Origin: Rhizoclosmatium globosum
Taxonomy: Eukaryota > Chytridiomycota > Chytridiomycetes > Chytridiales > Chytriomycetaceae
Direction: 5' to 3'
Assembly: GCA_002104985.1 (NCBI GenBank)
Contig: MCGO01000005.1
Span: 434,001-498,000, forward strand
DNA length: 64,000 bases
Shown piece after piece: positions 12,660 to 24,100 of the stretch. Under the pieces are notes generated by a model, which was given only the letters and a program-made list of their open reading frames with translations, was not told the origin of the DNA and searched no databases. How positions within the stretch are numbered: position 1 is the stretch's first letter; each line of letters begins with the position of its first letter. The position numbers and the translations under genes are program-made.

Positions 12660-13519
12660 TCAACAGGAGACGGAACTCGGATTACATGCCCATTCCAATA
12701 TATGTTTCCCAAACTCATCATTTGTGTAGTTACAAATGCATCCAAATGCACAGGCCCATTCTCCAAACTTTGTGCACGGTATTCCATTGGCAATGTTGAC
12801 TGTTGATATTTTGGTTGTAGTTGCTGTCGTAGTTATTGATGTCGTTTTTCGCTGTGTTGTGATTAAAATGGTCGTACTAGTTGTCGAGCTGATGGTAGAG
12901 CGTCTTGAGCTCGTGCTAGTTGAGATCGAACTTGAGGTACTAGTTCTACTAGTTGAACTGGTTGTCAAACTTAATTTAGTATTTGAGGTTGACGTAGATG
13001 GCGTTTTGGTGTTAGTCTTTGTTGTGGTTGTTGTTGCTCCAGGTGGAAGAATTACAGGCCCATCATCACACCATTTCCAAGTAATTGGAACTCGACCCTA
13101 ACATACAAATATGTTATTTACGGAAAGCACCGTATGAAATAGTAACTCAATACCTTTACAATCGCACCAATCTGAGGAAACTGTCCCTCTGTAAAGTCCA
13201 AATCATAAAACTTGCAACCCGTACACCGATCCGCGACCGTCACCGTCAAAGTTCCATTTGGGCCAGTTGCACAAATTGTTCTACCACAGACTAACGCATG
13301 ATTCGGATTGAAGTCTCCAACCGGCATTGTCAAATCATATAAGAGATGACTGACTGCGACTATTTTATCAGTATCACGAAGGATACTGCCACAGGCTCCA
13401 TAACTATCTCCAGTATTGTAATACGTTCCTTCTCCAGACATGATGACACCATCTGCGCGGGTTTTGGGAGCAAAAGCAAGGAGGGACGCCAAGATCAAGA
13501 AGGTATGAGTAAGCATCAT
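12660..13519 (-). CDS. Secreted barwin/RlpA-like (expansin-related) protein
   Basis: Two exons, 13519-13154 and 13097-12660, joined in phase 0. A signal peptide (MMLTHTFLILASLLAFAP) is followed by a double-psi beta-barrel: GEGTYYNTGDSYGACGS, HALVCGRTI, VTVADRCTGCKFYDLDFTE and QIGAIVKGRVPITWKWC are the family landmarks. A long Ser/Thr-rich linker leads to a short Cys-rich tail (GEWACAFGCICNY to WACNP) resembling a carbohydrate-binding module. Such proteins act on cell walls without clear hydrolytic activity. It lies 259 bp from the end of the PDE6D gene on the same strand. Confidence 0.88.
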
Positions 13520-13778
13520 GCTATACGGTTGCGAATGTAAAGCAGTTTGAAAGAGACTAGACAATTAGACGACAGACTGTCACTTTTGATGATTGACAGT
13601 GAAGCTTAATTTCTCGAATCCATGCCAGTGTGTCAAAACAAACAAGGGGTACTCCCGCTCATCATCCGTTGACAGGGGGGATACATCCTCCGCCACTAAG
13701 AACCTTATTAATATTCTAAAACGTTACTAATACAGTAAACGAAGCCGAAATTTGGAATGCATTTATTCTTTTCTTTCC

Positions 13779-14405
13779 TCACACATAAAACAACGTCACT
13801 TTACTTCTATTCACGAGGTTTGGCCATCATAGAAGCTTGTTTCAATAACCGTGTTTCCACTGAGACGTCGAATTAACGCTATTGTGAGAACAGACAATGA
13901 GACATTACCTCAACACTTCCGCAGGAATCATGGCCGCATCATCCGCTGCCTCCATCTAAAACTGTTTGAATATCATTTTCGTTTGTTCATAATGTCTTAC
14001 GAGGTTCTGCCATGTATTCGTGCTTCCGGGAATAACAAAGCCAAATTCAAAATGCCAACTCTCAACAAGTTGCTCATGCACAAAGACACTTTGAACAACA
14101 CGGAAATGATTGATGAGTTCTTTGGAAGTAAAGTCTATTTCTCGTGACACTTGTTTACATTTCAAAATCTCTCTTGGAATTCTTGCTATTTAGAAGTTAC
14201 AAACGTAATATTCTCTTGCTCAATCGGCTACCTTCTTTTCCATATGCTGTTAAGGCATCCGTCCATTCGTTGCTCTCCCACATCACTTTGCCAGTTTTGG
14301 CGTCTCTCAAGTTCATCCAGTTACTGTATCGTTGTGTTAGCCACAATCGCTGCTTGGAAGGCAAGTATACATTTGGAAGCCCTCAATGATCGCAGAAGAA
14401 GCCAT
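13779..14405 (-). CDS. PDE6D: PDE6D-like prenyl-binding protein
   Basis: Five exons, 14405-14371, 14323-14232, 14185-14001, 13955-13909 and 13859-13779, join in consistent phases to about 146 residues, the normal family length. Landmarks are INWMNLRDAKTGKVMW, ARIPREILKCKQVSREIDF, WHFEFGFVIPGSTNTWQ, MEAADDAAMIPAEVLSGN and the terminal SKVTLFYV. One base appears lost in the last exon near 13818 (within an AAACC run), where the frame otherwise hits a stop before LVNRSKVTLFYV. The family (PrBP-delta, related to UNC119) extracts prenylated GTPases from membranes and delivers them to cilia. Its presence fits a flagellated zoospore. Confidence 0.9.
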
Positions 14406-14904
14406 TTCAACAAAGGTAAGTTATGAGTTATGTTTCCTTCTTTTTTTTCAAACAGTTCTAACAAAGAAAGGAAGAAGAGGGGAGGAAAAGAAATGTAGCA
14501 TCGTCCCAAAAGACGACCTCAATTGATCTTCGAGAGATCAATAAAGGTACAAACGGAGGATAAAGACTGGTCGTAAAAGAGTTTGCTCAGCTGCAGCCCA
14601 AAGGCGCTGCGTCACTCCCTCCTTTTCCACCCAATCCCATCCAAAGCTCGAGATATGATGTCCAATCAATGAGTATTGCGCGGTGTCTGGACCTGAAAGG
14701 CAATGTAAACCAAACAAGGAATTTATCCGGGCGTATGAGAAAATGTATGAAGGAGATGGATGCAGGAAGGAAGAAACCAGATGGTATGCTAGAAAAGCAG
14801 ATGCAGAGATGAAAGGTGAGTCTGGATCTGCATGATTGAAGAAGAACAGTGTTTGGAGTCAAGTTTTTGGAAGGTGCAGAAAAAGAAGCTCAACACCAAA
14901 CCAA
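14406..14904. promoter_or_regulatory. Divergent promoter region between PDE6D and SH3 genes
   Basis: About 500 bp between two divergently transcribed genes, so it should contain both promoters. It has purine-rich runs near 14470-14500 (aaagaaaggaagaagagggg) but no specific operator I can name. Small open frames here show no family resemblance. Confidence 0.4.
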
Positions 14905-15500
14905 ATGACCACCAGCAAAATATTGACCCGAGGGGAGAAAGCATACCGAGAGGATCTATTCGATAACATTGTACACCACCTCGAGTCTCTGCATAAGCAA
15001 GGTTGGATAACAACACATTCCTTTGGTGAGTCAATCAAAACTTGGGTATCCACCCTACTGCACCTCCCGTCTTACAAATCCAACTACAATGCAGATGTTA
15101 TGGTCCAAGGCGTGTTATACGATAAGTCCGATCCAGAGGGCGCCAAGCAGGGAAGAGACCCAGCATCCATTGCTGCTGCACCAGTGGACTCTACCAAGCT
15201 TGGAGGTGGTGGACAAGGTCACGGTGTGAATGTGTTTGGGCGCAAGATTAGTATCGGAAATTCGACAACGTATCTTGTTGCTATCGAAGACTTTACCGCA
15301 CAGCAACCGGGAGACTTGGATTTCAGGAGAGGAGACACGATTGAGCACCTGTCCGATGGTATAACAGATTTCACGCCCTTTCTCCACACGTTCACTAAGT
15401 TAGTGTTGATTTTATAGTTGACGAAAACTGGGCACGGGGGCGTGTCAATGGCCAGGAAGGGATCTTTCCAAAGTCGTTCGCTGTAATGCCAAACAAATAA
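14905..15500 (+). CDS. SH3-domain protein (Lsb/Pin3-like)
   Basis: Three exons, 14905-15025, 15095-15358 and 15418-15500, joined in phases 1 and 1, give 155 residues. The N-terminal helical part (YREDLFDNIVHHLESLHKQG) is followed by a linker and one complete C-terminal SH3 domain: YLVAIEDFTAQQPGDLDFRR, GDTIEHL, then ENWARGRVNGQEGIFPKSFA. The ALYDF-like start, the W and the P..Y/F position are all present. The layout, a small helical head plus one SH3, resembles yeast LAS17-binding proteins Lsb1/Pin3, which regulate actin assembly; this assignment is tentative. Confidence 0.82.
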
Positions 15501-16019
15501 GCATTAGTTTCGGGAGCATACGTCAAGAAAATAAAATGAGCATAATTACACTTTTATTTTCATTTGTGAAACGATGAAAATCTCACTCCTTCTCTTGGCC
15601 ATATCATTCAGTCAATTATGAAATTAACTTTCCTGATTTATTGATTTCTTATCCGGCCAAGAGGCGGAGATACGACCGCATGGGTGAGATCCAACAGGAT
15701 GAGAAATACTATTGTGGCTGACACACAATCAACTGTGATCCACCAAACATCCATTGATATCTGAAGGACACAAGCAACTTTCGCCTGATCAGAATCAATA
15801 AAATGCAGAATGAGGCTCTTCTCATGCACTTAGTAATCAGGGTCCTACCACCACACACGGCTGAGGCAGCGGCTGTATGTGATAAGGTGTGATTGCGCAA
15901 CCAACATGATATTCCCCAAAATGAGGGTTTACAATTGCCAAAATTTTTTGGGGCGGAACGGCTCGTGGGAGACAAAAAGGAGCATTACGCATCACTTCCC
16001 CCCAATCAAAATACATCCA
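15501..16019 (+). promoter_or_regulatory. Intergenic region with conserved upstream element of MFS copy 1
   Basis: At 15914-15929 stands CCCCAAAATGAGGGTT, at 15941-15953 AAATTTTTTGGGG (complementary in core to CCCCAAAA), and at 15960-15970 GGCTCGTGGGA. The same three elements in the same order precede the paralogue at 33671-33740. The first two can pair as an inverted repeat. This is good evidence for a shared promoter or operator. The rest of the gap shows nothing recognisable. Confidence 0.6.
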
Positions 16020-17608
16020 ATGTCTGACGAGAAGAAGCACGACGTTGTCAACGTCCCAGTCGAGAAGGATGCTGATGCAGACTTCCATAAGTTGAATGAG
16101 CTCATCTCAGAAATTGGAATGGGAACCTACCAGTGGTGAGTGTTTAGACTCAAAATTAGATGCACCTTTATTGATATCCTGATGATTATACAGGAAGATG
16201 TTCTATCTTTGCGGTCTTGGTTGGATTGGTAAGTTGGATTATTCGTTGATGATCCAATCCTGATTATATGTTGCCCCTTGTGTTGCCCCCACTAGCGGAT
16301 AACATGTGGCTTCAAATCCTCGCTACCATTCTTCCCCAAGTCAAAGCCGAATTCAGCGTTCCATCATCCCTTTCTGGTTTTGGAACATCCTGTGTCTTCA
16401 TTGGAATGATCTTTGGATCTCTTGGTTGGGGTGTCGTTTCTGATATCATTGGTCGTCGTCCAGCCTTCATTTTAACCCTTACCTTGGGTGCCATTTTCGG
16501 TACTGCTGCCGCTTTTGCCAACAACTTCACTGTCTATTGTGCTTTGCTTGGTCTCATGGGTGTTGGTGTGGGTGGTAACTTGCCTGTCGACGGAACAATC
16601 TTCCTCGAGTTTGTGCCACATGGGCGTCAATCTCTTTTGATGCTTCTCTCTTTGTTCTGGCCTGTCGGTGCCATGATTGGAGCTCTCTTTGGATGGTGGT
16701 TGATTCCAACCTACTCCTGTGACCCAGATGCTGCCTTTTGTGACCCAGCTCTGAACCGTGGATGGAGATACACTCTTGTTGCCATGGGATGTGTTACTTT
16801 CGCCATGTTGTTGTTCCGTCTCGTGTTCATCCAGATGCGCGAATCTCCAAAGTGGCTTATTACTGCTGGACGCAAGGAAGAGGCCGTCGCTGTTCTCCAC
16901 GACCTTGCTAAGATGAATGGCAAGGAAATCCACGTTACCGTTGACGACTTCCCAGATGTTCAACGCGAGACCGCCTCCGAATCTTACAAGCGTTTCGCCC
17001 ACTCTCTCAAGGAATTATTTAACTCACCAAAGAACCTTCGCTCCACAATTTTGATTTGGTTGGTTTGGATGACTATTTCTATTGCCTACACCATGTTCTA
17101 CGGTTTCTTGCCAGAATTCATCAAAAAGTCTTCCACTGATGTTGCCCTCACTTTGGGAGAGACTTACCGTAACTTTTTTATCCAAACCCTCTGCGGTATT
17201 CCAGGTTCTATTGCCGGTACTTTCTTGGTTGACTCAAGACTTGGTCGAAAGGGTACCATGGCAGGAGGTGCTATTGGTGTTGGAATCTCTCTCTTCCTCT
17301 TCACCACTACTGGTAACTCGTGGTGACAATTGGTCTTCAACTGTATCGCTTCGTTCTTGTCCAACTTGGTGTATGGAGTCATTTACGCGTACACTCCAGA
17401 AGTGTTCAAGACTGGACACCGTGGAACTGCCGTGGGTATGGCTTCTTGCTTGGGAAGAATCGTTGGAGTTTCTGCTCCATTCTTGTCTGGTATCTTGATT
17501 GGTGTCAACCCTAACTACGCTCTTTACCTTTCTGCCGGTCTCTTTGCTTTGATGGGAGTTTTCGCTGCCTTCTTGCCAATTGAAACCAGAGGTCGCGCTG
17601 CTCTCTAG
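16020..17608 (+). CDS. SVOP-like MFS transporter, copy 1, with in-frame TGA
   Basis: Exons 16020-16135, 16194-16228 and 16296-17608 give 487 codons in the same structure as copy 2 at 33818. The protein has twelve-TM MFS character, with GWGVVSDIIGRRPAF (the loop 2-3 signature), GGNLPVD, RGWRYTLVAMG and RESPKWL, resembling SV2/SVOP-type organic-ion or sugar carriers. A TGA at 17324-17326 replaces the TGG of copy 2 (GNSWW), cutting off roughly the last four helices. The sequence after it remains open and nearly identical to copy 2. This could be a young null allele, a base-call error or read-through. Substrate cannot be named from sequence. Confidence 0.85.
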
Positions 17609-17643
17609 ACGAAATTGTTCTTTATTAAATCTAATAAAAGCGT

Positions 17644-19414
17644 TCAATTCTTTAGACCCCAAGTTTGCAGCTGCGCAATGATTTCCTCATTTCCAACATA
17701 CAGTTTTGCATAAGAAAGCAATGACGTGCCGTCACTGGTCATTGATTCATGGATAACACCGGGAAATAATGCATTCAACTCTTGCAATACCTTAGCGTTA
17801 CCATACTGACACGCTCTCTTCATTGCAGAGATGATGTCAGAACGCGGTTCTTTTTGAAGTCGGGATTTCATAGATATGATTGTCTTGTGTGCTTCGGCAT
17901 TGTGAGTTTCTATCGCAGAAAACAGCGCCATGGCAAGAGATCCGTTCGTTGTGGAATTCAAAACCAAGTTAAACATATCATAGCCAGCTACACATGCTGT
18001 AGCGTAAAGGTCTGGTCCTCTGTACTTTTCCAACCATCCAGAACTCACCAGAAGTCTCACAACGTCAACCCAATTGTTACGGATGGCCGTGGATATACAA
18101 GCATTCAATAAGAGAGATTTTGATTGAGAATGTGACATTTGAAGGGCATCTTTCACAAACAATTCAGCCAACATGGCATCTTGATGTGTTTCAGCATCCT
18201 TCAAGATAGCCAACCTATCTTCAGCCCAAAAATCTGTTGGATTGAGTATCCAAGTTGACGCGATTTCTTCCTGAAACTCAGGTAACTTTTTGCTGAACTC
18301 ACGAAGGATTTTATACGAATTCTCCTTGATTCTCATGAAGTTGCGTACGTTTGGATCCTCTTTGAAGCTTTTGTACAGAGTTTTCCAATGACATGAGGCT
18401 GGAATACGTTGACCAGAAAACGTCTTGAACTCTGCCGAATCATATTCAACCCATCCTTCTTTTTCGCACAAGGACCTCCAAACTGACGACCCTTCTTCAA
18501 AGATCAAATAATAATAGAACCAAGGATGGACATATTCAAGGACTTCCAATGACGTTGAATCAAGGCATTTGAGAATCAAACAAATGATTTCAACTGGTAG
18601 GTTCGTAAACCCGCCGAGACCCCTTATCTGCTTCCAATTAATTCCTCGTGCTCCAATATTCAAGCGGCTGGTAAACCATGGATGCACATTACGAAGCCTC
18701 GCAACCGATGTGGGATCCAAGTGGGATGCGATGCGATGAATCAGCGACAATGGAAGACAAGCAAATCGACCAGTTTTGATTTTAATACTATTTTGCTTTA
18801 CGACGTGAAGATTGAGGATTGTTGGGGAAGTTGAAGCACCGAGTCGTCTGTAGAAGTAGGCGCAATTTTTGTTGATAGCTTCGAATATGATTGATTCCAA
18901 GTAAAGTAGATAAATATCTTCAGTATGCTGGCCAAGTTCTATTAACTAAGTGAGAAAGGGGTGTGTGCTACTATTCGTGCAAGGAAGCAACCTCACCAAC
19001 AACATCCAGCACCTCGATCGGCGGCAGCAACAGTGGATTCGCAAAACGCCAATCTCCGCGTTCTGGCTGAGCATGCGTAAGAGCCACGCGGCGAATCGAC
19101 GGAAGGCGCCTGAGCAGCGAGACCAGCACGTGCTGCGTCGCCACCGCCGCGCCACCACTTTCAAGCCACGCCCGCGCCGACTCGTGGCCAAACCGACTTA
19201 CGTAAGCGCCAAAGACTGCGAGACACGCGCCGTGGAAGTCCTCGCCGCGCGTGCCCGGAAATCGCGTTTCGTGCCTGCTTGCCTCGACTAGTCCACTTGG
19301 TCGCGCGTTGTTTGTTCCGAGCGTTTGTCGCTGTTTGACGTGCCATGCATCCCATGTGCGGAGGTTGCCGGTTGGCCAAAAGCCCATTTCGCAGACAGCA
19401 CATACACTTTCCAT
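17644..19414 (-). CDS. F-box-like protein with possible ankyrin-type repeats
   Basis: Two exons, 19414-18997 and 18938-17644, joined in phase 1 (donor GTGAGG, acceptor AATAG), give 570 residues. Two F-box-like stretches occur: LPLSLIHRIASHLDPTSVAR and LPVEIICLILKCLDSTSLEV, each followed by VHPWF. The C-terminal third has helical pairs suggesting degenerate ankyrin repeats (NWVDVVRLLVSSGWL, GNAKVLQELNALFPG). The long downstream exon has no ATG, so the upstream exon starting MESVCAVCEMGFW was joined. Function is unknown beyond possible SCF-type substrate recognition. Confidence 0.65.
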
Positions 19415-19542
19415 CGATTTGAGTATTGAAAAAATAACTGAAGGAATGATCAGAGGAAAGATTGTCAAAAGATTTGCATTCTTGGGCAACATCTGTTCAT
19501 TCCATTCCACTTTGTATAATCTTCAAGTGACAAGTGTGTCCA

Positions 19543-20439
19543 ATGTCGGGCAATGAGATTGTGAAAGCAACTTCGCCAATCCTGAAAATGTCTCAAGTGA
19601 TGACAACCTTCAACAAGACCACGCCCCACCCGGTGCTATCGAAGAAACTATAAATTCCTGCCCCACAAAACCGTCTTCCTTACAGCGACTCCAAAGCACT
19701 CCAGTTGGCATCCTTGCAACCTGCGCAAATACGCGAAACAGTACTGGGCTGCAAAAGCCTGGAAAACACGTATATATCCCAGATAACAAAAATGACTTAA
19801 TCCTACCTCCGCAATCTCTTTCTCCAGGACATGTCTCCAAACAACTCAGTCCATCCAATAGCATCAAGGAAAACAAATCGAGATTGAACGCAGTTGATGA
19901 GAAAAACCACATAGAGACCGACTCGGACGATGAAGATGAAGATGAAGAAGATGAAGATCAGTCGGCGATTCCACCCAAAACTGGAATTCATGGAAGTAAG
20001 TCATCAGTTTACAGCGGAGATGCCGAAAGCATGAGCCAAGGAAATCTGAATGCCAGTTCATCTTTCTATGACACGGCTCTTGGACGATTCGTGCGTCAAG
20101 TTCTACGTTGGAAGGAATGGTTTCTTGATTCTGAGTATTTTGCTCGATACAGGAGAATCATGGACAATGCAAAATATCAAATCTTGACTGTAGGTTTATT
20201 GCAGATGCTTATTTTTGCGTCCATTCTTTGTGTGATTCAGGTTTGTTCAGCTCTGTTTATTCAAAAGTTAAATATCTTTCGTTAGTTTGTTCTCAACAGT
20301 GACCTATCTGCCATCAAATACTATAACTTGATGCACGCAGTTCTTGCCTGGCAAGGAAAATTTCTTCTTGGCTTTGGACATCATATGTCTGTGTTGGTCC
20401 GGAAGGGGTTCGCGGCAGTTGAAATGCAAAACCGCAAGA
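19543..20439 (+). pseudogene. 5' half of a multi-TM protein gene split by the retrotransposon
   Basis: Exon 1 is 19543-20240 and exon 2 begins at 20286, joined in phase 0. The start MSGNEIVKATS needs one restored base near 19575 to enter the long frame. An acidic run (DSDDEDEDEEDEDQ) precedes the first membrane helix (LTVGLLQMLIFASILCVIQF) and the second hydrophobic stretch (FLLGFGHHMSVLV). The coding sequence runs straight into the LTR at 20440. Removing the element and one AAGA copy reconnects this exon in frame with 30314 onward, giving a 732-codon gene. The gene is disrupted here. Confidence 0.85.
20436..20439 (+). repeat. Left target-site duplication AAGA
   Basis: AAGA immediately precedes the TG of the 5' LTR and is repeated at 30310-30313 right after the CA ending the 3' LTR. 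Four to six bp is the usual duplication left by LTR-retrotransposon integrases. Host reading-frame continuity across the site supports it. Confidence 0.85.
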
Positions 20440-21103
20440 TGCAACGTGCACAGGGTGTAGTTGCTGGGTTTCTATGGGTTCCTAGGGAGTTAGACTAGAC
20501 TAGACTTAGACTTAGATTTTCGCGCGTTTTATTTAACTTCTTTTCATTATCTTTACTGTTGTGTTGTTTTTGATTTTGATTGGGGAATCCAGGGAACAAT
20601 GGAAATAAAAAGTTACTGGAAACAAAAGAGCACGCCTCTTGAGTGGAGCAAAGGGGAAGCTATGGGCGCTTCTACGAGCGAGGGGGAATACGGGATACAG
20701 ATGGGCGTGGCCGCTCTTCGGGAGACGTCACCGTAGGCCAGTGTCTTGGACGACTACCCCGAGCGAGTAACCTTTGGTAACGAAGACTAACTAGTCAGCT
20801 GAGTTATGGAGGACTCAGAAGGGAATCTGATTATCAACGAGTTCACCGATCACAATACTGGAGCATAGGTTGAAATGGTGTTACAGGATTGTGTCGTTAT
20901 TATAGTAAGGTTTGAGGTGTTGGATATGTTGCATCAAGGGAAGTAGGAAATGTCGAGCGGTACTCGATATGGATTATGGATCTTTGTCGCCTACAAGGAG
21001 GATTATGGATGAGCTAGTAATTTAGTATGTTGATCTACTCTAGACTTCGAACGGAACCATAACCTAGAGCAGTGGGTACTGTGTATTAAACTTGAGGATG
21101 AGC
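20440..21103 (+). repeat. 5' terminal repeat of the retrotransposon (shortened)
   Basis: Matches 29262-29925 with an offset of 8,822 and only two differences seen (20633 C versus G, 21095 A versus G). Past 21103 the two copies lose similarity, while the 3' copy continues to 30309. The 5' copy therefore seems to lack about 385 nt of the LTR, including its CA end. Confidence 0.85.
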
Positions 21104-21141
21104 CGGAACTTATTCGAATTCATAGCGCTCTTATCAACAAG

Positions 21142-24100
21142 ATGGAATTGAACCACAAATTCAATAAGTCTAACTTGACCAAAATCTTGAAGAAACTGGC
21201 CGAGGATTTTCCACAACATAGACTCGTTCCTCTCCAACTTGAGGCCGCCGCTGTTTTGGCAGAAGTCGAATCAAGCGATCTCGAATCCTTATTGAGCGAA
21301 CTTGTCGCTACTCAATCTCAAAGTTCTCAGGGAATCAGCACTCTTGCTAATCATGCTGCAGACTTATCCTCAAACACTGCAAAACTTGTTAATAGTTCAG
21401 CGGACATTGCAAATCACGTGGACAATTTAGTAGGAACAATGGGAGACTTGAAGACTACGGTCGCGGGACTTTCATTGGGCAGTACTTCTGTTAACGTGAC
21501 TCAACTGTCGGAGAACTACAACAAGACTGAGCAGTTGAAACGAAGATTGGTTCAGTTTGAAAAGGAGCCGTTGACTAAACAAAACCGTGTGGAATGGAGA
21601 AAAAAGTTTGAAGAATTTGTTAATGACTTTCTGAGTTTATACCCAACGGAGAATGATTGTATCAAGGATGCTATTTTATCTACGACGTGGGATTTAACTG
21701 ACCCCGACATCAAATTGTTCAAAGAATCTGTCACCCGTGATCCGTCTAGGGCTAACCTTATTAAGGCATGGCATAACCTGTTACAGACGTCTGCAGAACA
21801 ATTTAGATTGATTCAACGCGTAGCTAATACTGAGTGGATTGATGGTAACGCTTTGAAGGAGGTGGAACGTCGCAAGAATGAAAATGCCAGATTGGGACCG
21901 GACGGTTTGAGTGCGGAGGTTTTGAAGACTCGTTTTGTCCATTCCATTCCAGAGGGAGTTGATGATAAGATTATCCAGAAACTTTGGACTCATGAGTTCA
22001 TCGTTGGAACTTCAAAGCTTGGTTGGAATTCCCCACAGGTTACAATCGACGAGGTCGCGAAGTTCTTGTATGATAAAGGCTTGAATTCGTCGAGCAAATT
22101 GAAACTGCAAGGAAACTCGACACAGTCGGAAGACCTGGATCGCATTAGAAGTGTTGAACGAAATGTGGAAGTTTTGATTAAACATTTGGTGAATGAACAA
22201 CGTCAACAACGTCGTGATCCAAGCCGTGACCGAAACGAACGTGAACGAGTTCCTTCGAGTGGACCCTCTAGTGGACGTCCATATAGTCAGAGTTACGAAC
22301 ATCAAAAGCTTCAAAAAGCTTTGACAAACCTGAATAATACGGAGTTGGATCCAAGTGCATGGGATTGGAAGTTCGAACACATTGCTGAACAATACAACAT
22401 GAGTGTAGATCAACGTCAAGCTTGGAAAGCTAGTAATCGACCTGTCACGATCTCTTGTCATGTTTGTGGTGGACCGCATCGTTATGCTATTTGTCCTTAC
22501 GCTGACAGAGTCGCTGAGTTTCTTCGTAATGAAAGAGCTAAGGAAGCTAGTATGAACAAATGTGAGCCTCCTATGATAGAAACGAGAGCCGGGACTAACA
22601 TGATTAATAGAGTCGAACCCATCGAAACGTCTATCCCCGAATCGTTATCGTTTATTTCATCACCTCTTATTGAAGTTCCTTTCCAAGTAGTGCCGAATAA
22701 AGTTACTGAGTCTGTTTTTTCGAATATTGTGGTAACAGAGACAGAAAGACTTCAGTCACAAACTAAGGATTTGCTCGAAAAAGAGGCTTCTGTGAAAGAT
22801 GGAGAACACGAAGAACGTAATTATGAGGAAACTCCTAAATTTATTCTTTTTGATAAGGTACGAAGAGAAGTCGAACCGATCAATAGAGAAATACCACATG
22901 AGGAATCAGTAAACCCGAAATCCGAGGCTTTTGAAGCTCAAATATCGGAACCTATTCGTTATGAATGGATTGCCATATCTGAAAAGGAAATACGTAAATA
23001 CGAACCTAAACATAGAGACAGTATTGTAACTTCAAAACCATTGAAGAACTCGGTTATGGTAAATAGGAAGAGACAAGAGTTTGGTTATCTCGATAGGAAT
23101 AAACCAAAGCGTTTGCTGAACGTACAATGGGAGAATTGCATTATAGGAATTTTTGAGGATGGTTCAGGCGCCGTTGCAAAAGTAACAGACCAAGCGGGAA
23201 TAGATTATCGCAAGATAACTCAAAATTTGAGAGAATTTAGCAGTTATACAATGTTAGAACGATCATACCGAATTGCAACGATTAGTTTGTTCGTTGAGTC
23301 GATTCACTTTTCGGATGCCTTGGTAGATTCGGGCGCAAACCATAACAAAGACTCAATGGATTTCTTCAATTCATTCGTTAGAAAACCAGAGCTATATCGT
23401 TACAAAACGTTAAGAACTACAAAAGGAATTTCTGGTGCAATGACCATGATTGGATTCTTTTATGCAGATGTGTATATTGGAGAACGAAATGGTTATAAAC
23501 GTAGGGTTAAGTTTTCCCTCGTACCAGGATTACCGAGACCTATCATTTTGGGTACGCCGGCAATAAAGCAGTTCGAAATGGATCTCTGCTTCTCCATCGA
23601 TAGACTTTTTTATGGACCTTTATTGAAGGAGAGAAACTTTACAAATAAATATGGTGAATCTATCATTAACCGACAGCGTATGAGTGTACCGTTGAAATAT
23701 TATGAGGAATACGTCGTTGACGATGTACCAACAGTAAACTTAATTGAGGCCGTTGAGTTGAAACCAATGGAAGGCCGCGTTCTGATAGTTAATGTAGATA
23801 GAAAACTTACCGACGAGGGCTCGAACCGAAATTGTTTGGTTCAGGGACTTTCGGTGTTAGCGAAGAAAGCAGATGGAAATTGGCGATTCTGTGCAGATTT
23901 CAGAAAGCTTAATTCTATCACAGTACCAGACCGATACCCATTACCGAGAATTGATGAGACCTTCGACCGTGTTGCCGGAAAGCACTACTTTTCTTCTATC
24001 GATCTCGCTAGTGGATTCTGGCAGATTCCAATGGACGAGGAGAGTAAAGAAAAGACAGCTTTCATTTCGTCGCAAGGACTTTATCATTTTCGTGTATTAC

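Noticed and set aside
13851..14147. Plus-strand open frame of 98 codons
   Set aside because: It is antisense to the PDE6D exons, which are supported by strong family motifs and splice phases.
16472..17002. Minus-strand open frames opposite both MFS genes
   Set aside because: The same antisense frame appears in both paralogues only because the sense strands are similar.
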